This document shows, one piece after another, positions 5,603 through 6,452 of a stretch of DNA of 6,452 bases; position 1 is the first letter of the stretch, and the number at the start of each line of letters is the position of its first letter. A program made the translations under genes and the position numbers. The stretch comes from Acidobacteriota bacterium (GTDB taxonomy: Bacteria; Acidobacteriota; Blastocatellia; Pyrinomonadales; Pyrinomonadaceae), in the NCBI GenBank assembly GCA_005790265.1, contig SXVE01000306.1, positions 1 through 6,452 on the forward strand. Reading direction: 5' to 3'. Under the pieces are notes generated by a model. It saw only the letters and a program-made list of their open reading frames with translations, had not been told where the DNA came from and did no database searches.

Positions 5603-6452
5603 AAACCACATGAAACGCGATGAACGAATCCTGATCTTTGCTCCGACCGGCAGAGATGCAGAGTTAACCGCGCGTTTTTTGAACAGTGCCGGACTGACGC
5701 CGAAAATCTGCACAACGGCGTCGCAGTTGTGCCGCGAAATCAGCGGCGATGTCGGCATCGTCTTTTTAACCGGCGAAACGCTCACGGCGGAAACGCTTTT
5801 TTGCATTAAAGAAGCGCTGCGCGAACCGCCGCCGTGGTCGGACGTTCCGATTATCGTTTTGACGAGCGGCGGCGGCGACACTCCGGCAAACGCCGATACG
5901 CTCGCGCATCTTGCCGAAATAGGAAATGTCACGCTGATCGAGCGTCCGGTCAGATTGATGACGCTCATCAGCACGATTAATTCAGCACTGCGCGCGCGGC
6001 GGCGACAGTATGACGCGCGCGACTTTCTGATTGCCGAATCCGAATCGAAAGAAGCGCTTCGGCAAAGCGAAGAACGTTTGCGCGTCGCGCTCGAAGCCGC
6101 GCATCTCGGCGCGTGGGAACTGGATTTAAAGAGCGGCGGCTTCAATTGTACCGACAACTGCAAAGCGCATTTCGGACTGACGCCGGAAAGAGAATTTTCG
6201 TACGCGCATTTTTCGGGAATGATTCATCCTGACGACCGCGAAAAAGTTTCGCAGGCGATTGAACAAGCGATTGTCAAGCGGGAAAGTTACCGCACCGAAC
6301 ACCGCGTCATTTGGGAAGACGGCACTCTGCACTGGGTTTTGGCGAGCGGCATCGCCAATTACGACGCCCACGGAGCCGCGTATAATATGGTCGGCGTCAC
6401 CGTTGATTTTACCGAGCGCAAACTGGTCGAAAAACACCGCGAAGAATTGCTC
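5592..6452 (+). CDS. PAS sensor, probable histidine kinase, with degenerate receiver domain (partial, runs off right edge)
   Basis: From the ATG at 5592 the frame stays open to the edge for 287 codons, so the C-terminus is missing. Residues 11-135 look like a receiver fold: the alternating pattern ERILIFAPTGRDAELTARFL, GIVFLTGETL, DVPIIVLTSGGGD and NVTLIERPVRLMTLI. The phospho-acceptor Asp is absent (the third strand reads FLTGE), and the conserved Lys-Pro is Arg-Pro (R118-P119), so it should not be phosphorylated in the normal way. A charged helix with RARRRQY (135-140) through EALRQSEERL (154-163) links to a PAS_3-type domain at about 160-280: ALEAAHLGAWELDLKSGG, MIHPDDREKV, RVIWEDGTLHWV and GVTVDFTERK. 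Such sensors usually end in HisKA and HATPase domains, expected outside the window. An alternative ATG at 5610 lies 7 bp after the upstream stop; the first ATG gives translational coupling by overlap. Nothing shows which ligand PAS binds. Being in one operon with the KaiC-like ATPase suggests a shared signalling pathway. Confidence 0.88.
   Translation, partial: MTTENHMKRDERILIFAPTGRDAELTARFLNSAGLTPKICTTASQLCREISGDVGIVFLTGETLTAETLFCIKEALREPPPWSDVPIIVLTSGGGDTPANADTLAHLAEIGNVTLIERPVRLMTLISTINSALRARRRQYDARDFLIAESESKEALRQSEERLRVALEAAHLGAWELDLKSGGFNCTDNCKAHFGLTPEREFSYAHFSGMIHPDDREKVSQAIEQAIVKRESYRTEHRVIWEDGTLHWVLASGIANYDAHGAAYNMVGVTVDFTERKLVEKHREELL

Noticed and set aside
5579..6163. A 194-codon open frame on the minus strand opposite the sensor gene
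   Set aside because: The plus strand encodes recognisable receiver-like and PAS motifs through the whole stretch; the antisense frame is Ser/Arg-rich and featureless. The same applies to 6126-6437 and 5123-5455.

Overview
The window holds six protein-coding genes, two of them cut by the window edges, and no RNA genes, insertion sequences or CRISPR arrays that I can see. Codon choice favours G or C at many third positions, and genes are tightly packed. The pairing of a two-domain KaiC-like ATPase with a PAS sensor, together with a Pro-rich single-pass membrane protein, suggests a free-living soil or freshwater bacterium. My best guess is an Acidobacteriota of the Blastocatellia type, but this rests on remembered resemblance of the proteins and not on a marker gene.

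Left part (1-1936): two divergent genes share a gap of about 180 bp. The minus-strand gene runs off the left edge and encodes a membrane-anchored protein with a Pro/Lys/Glu-rich tail. The plus-strand gene encodes the first half of a Ski2-like/DEAD-box helicase and stops right after the first RecA-like domain, so it looks truncated. A perfect 10-bp inverted repeat lies in the gap, overlapping the candidate helicase promoter.

Middle (1937-3841): two minus-strand genes, an orphan exported protein and an AlkA-type DNA glycosylase upstream of it. The exported-protein gene has a clear Shine-Dalgarno sequence and ends at a strong intrinsic terminator. Both genes converge on the truncated helicase.

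Right part (3842-6452): a plus-strand signalling operon, divergent from the glycosylase. It has a KaiC-like double ATPase followed, with an 11-bp overlap, by a sensor protein that runs off the right edge. The sensor begins with a receiver-like domain that lacks the phospho-acceptor Asp and then has a PAS domain; a histidine kinase core probably follows outside the window. No kaiA or kaiB is present here, so this is more likely a KaiC-based signal-transduction module than a canonical circadian clock. This module is the most interesting part of the window, with the truncated helicase second.
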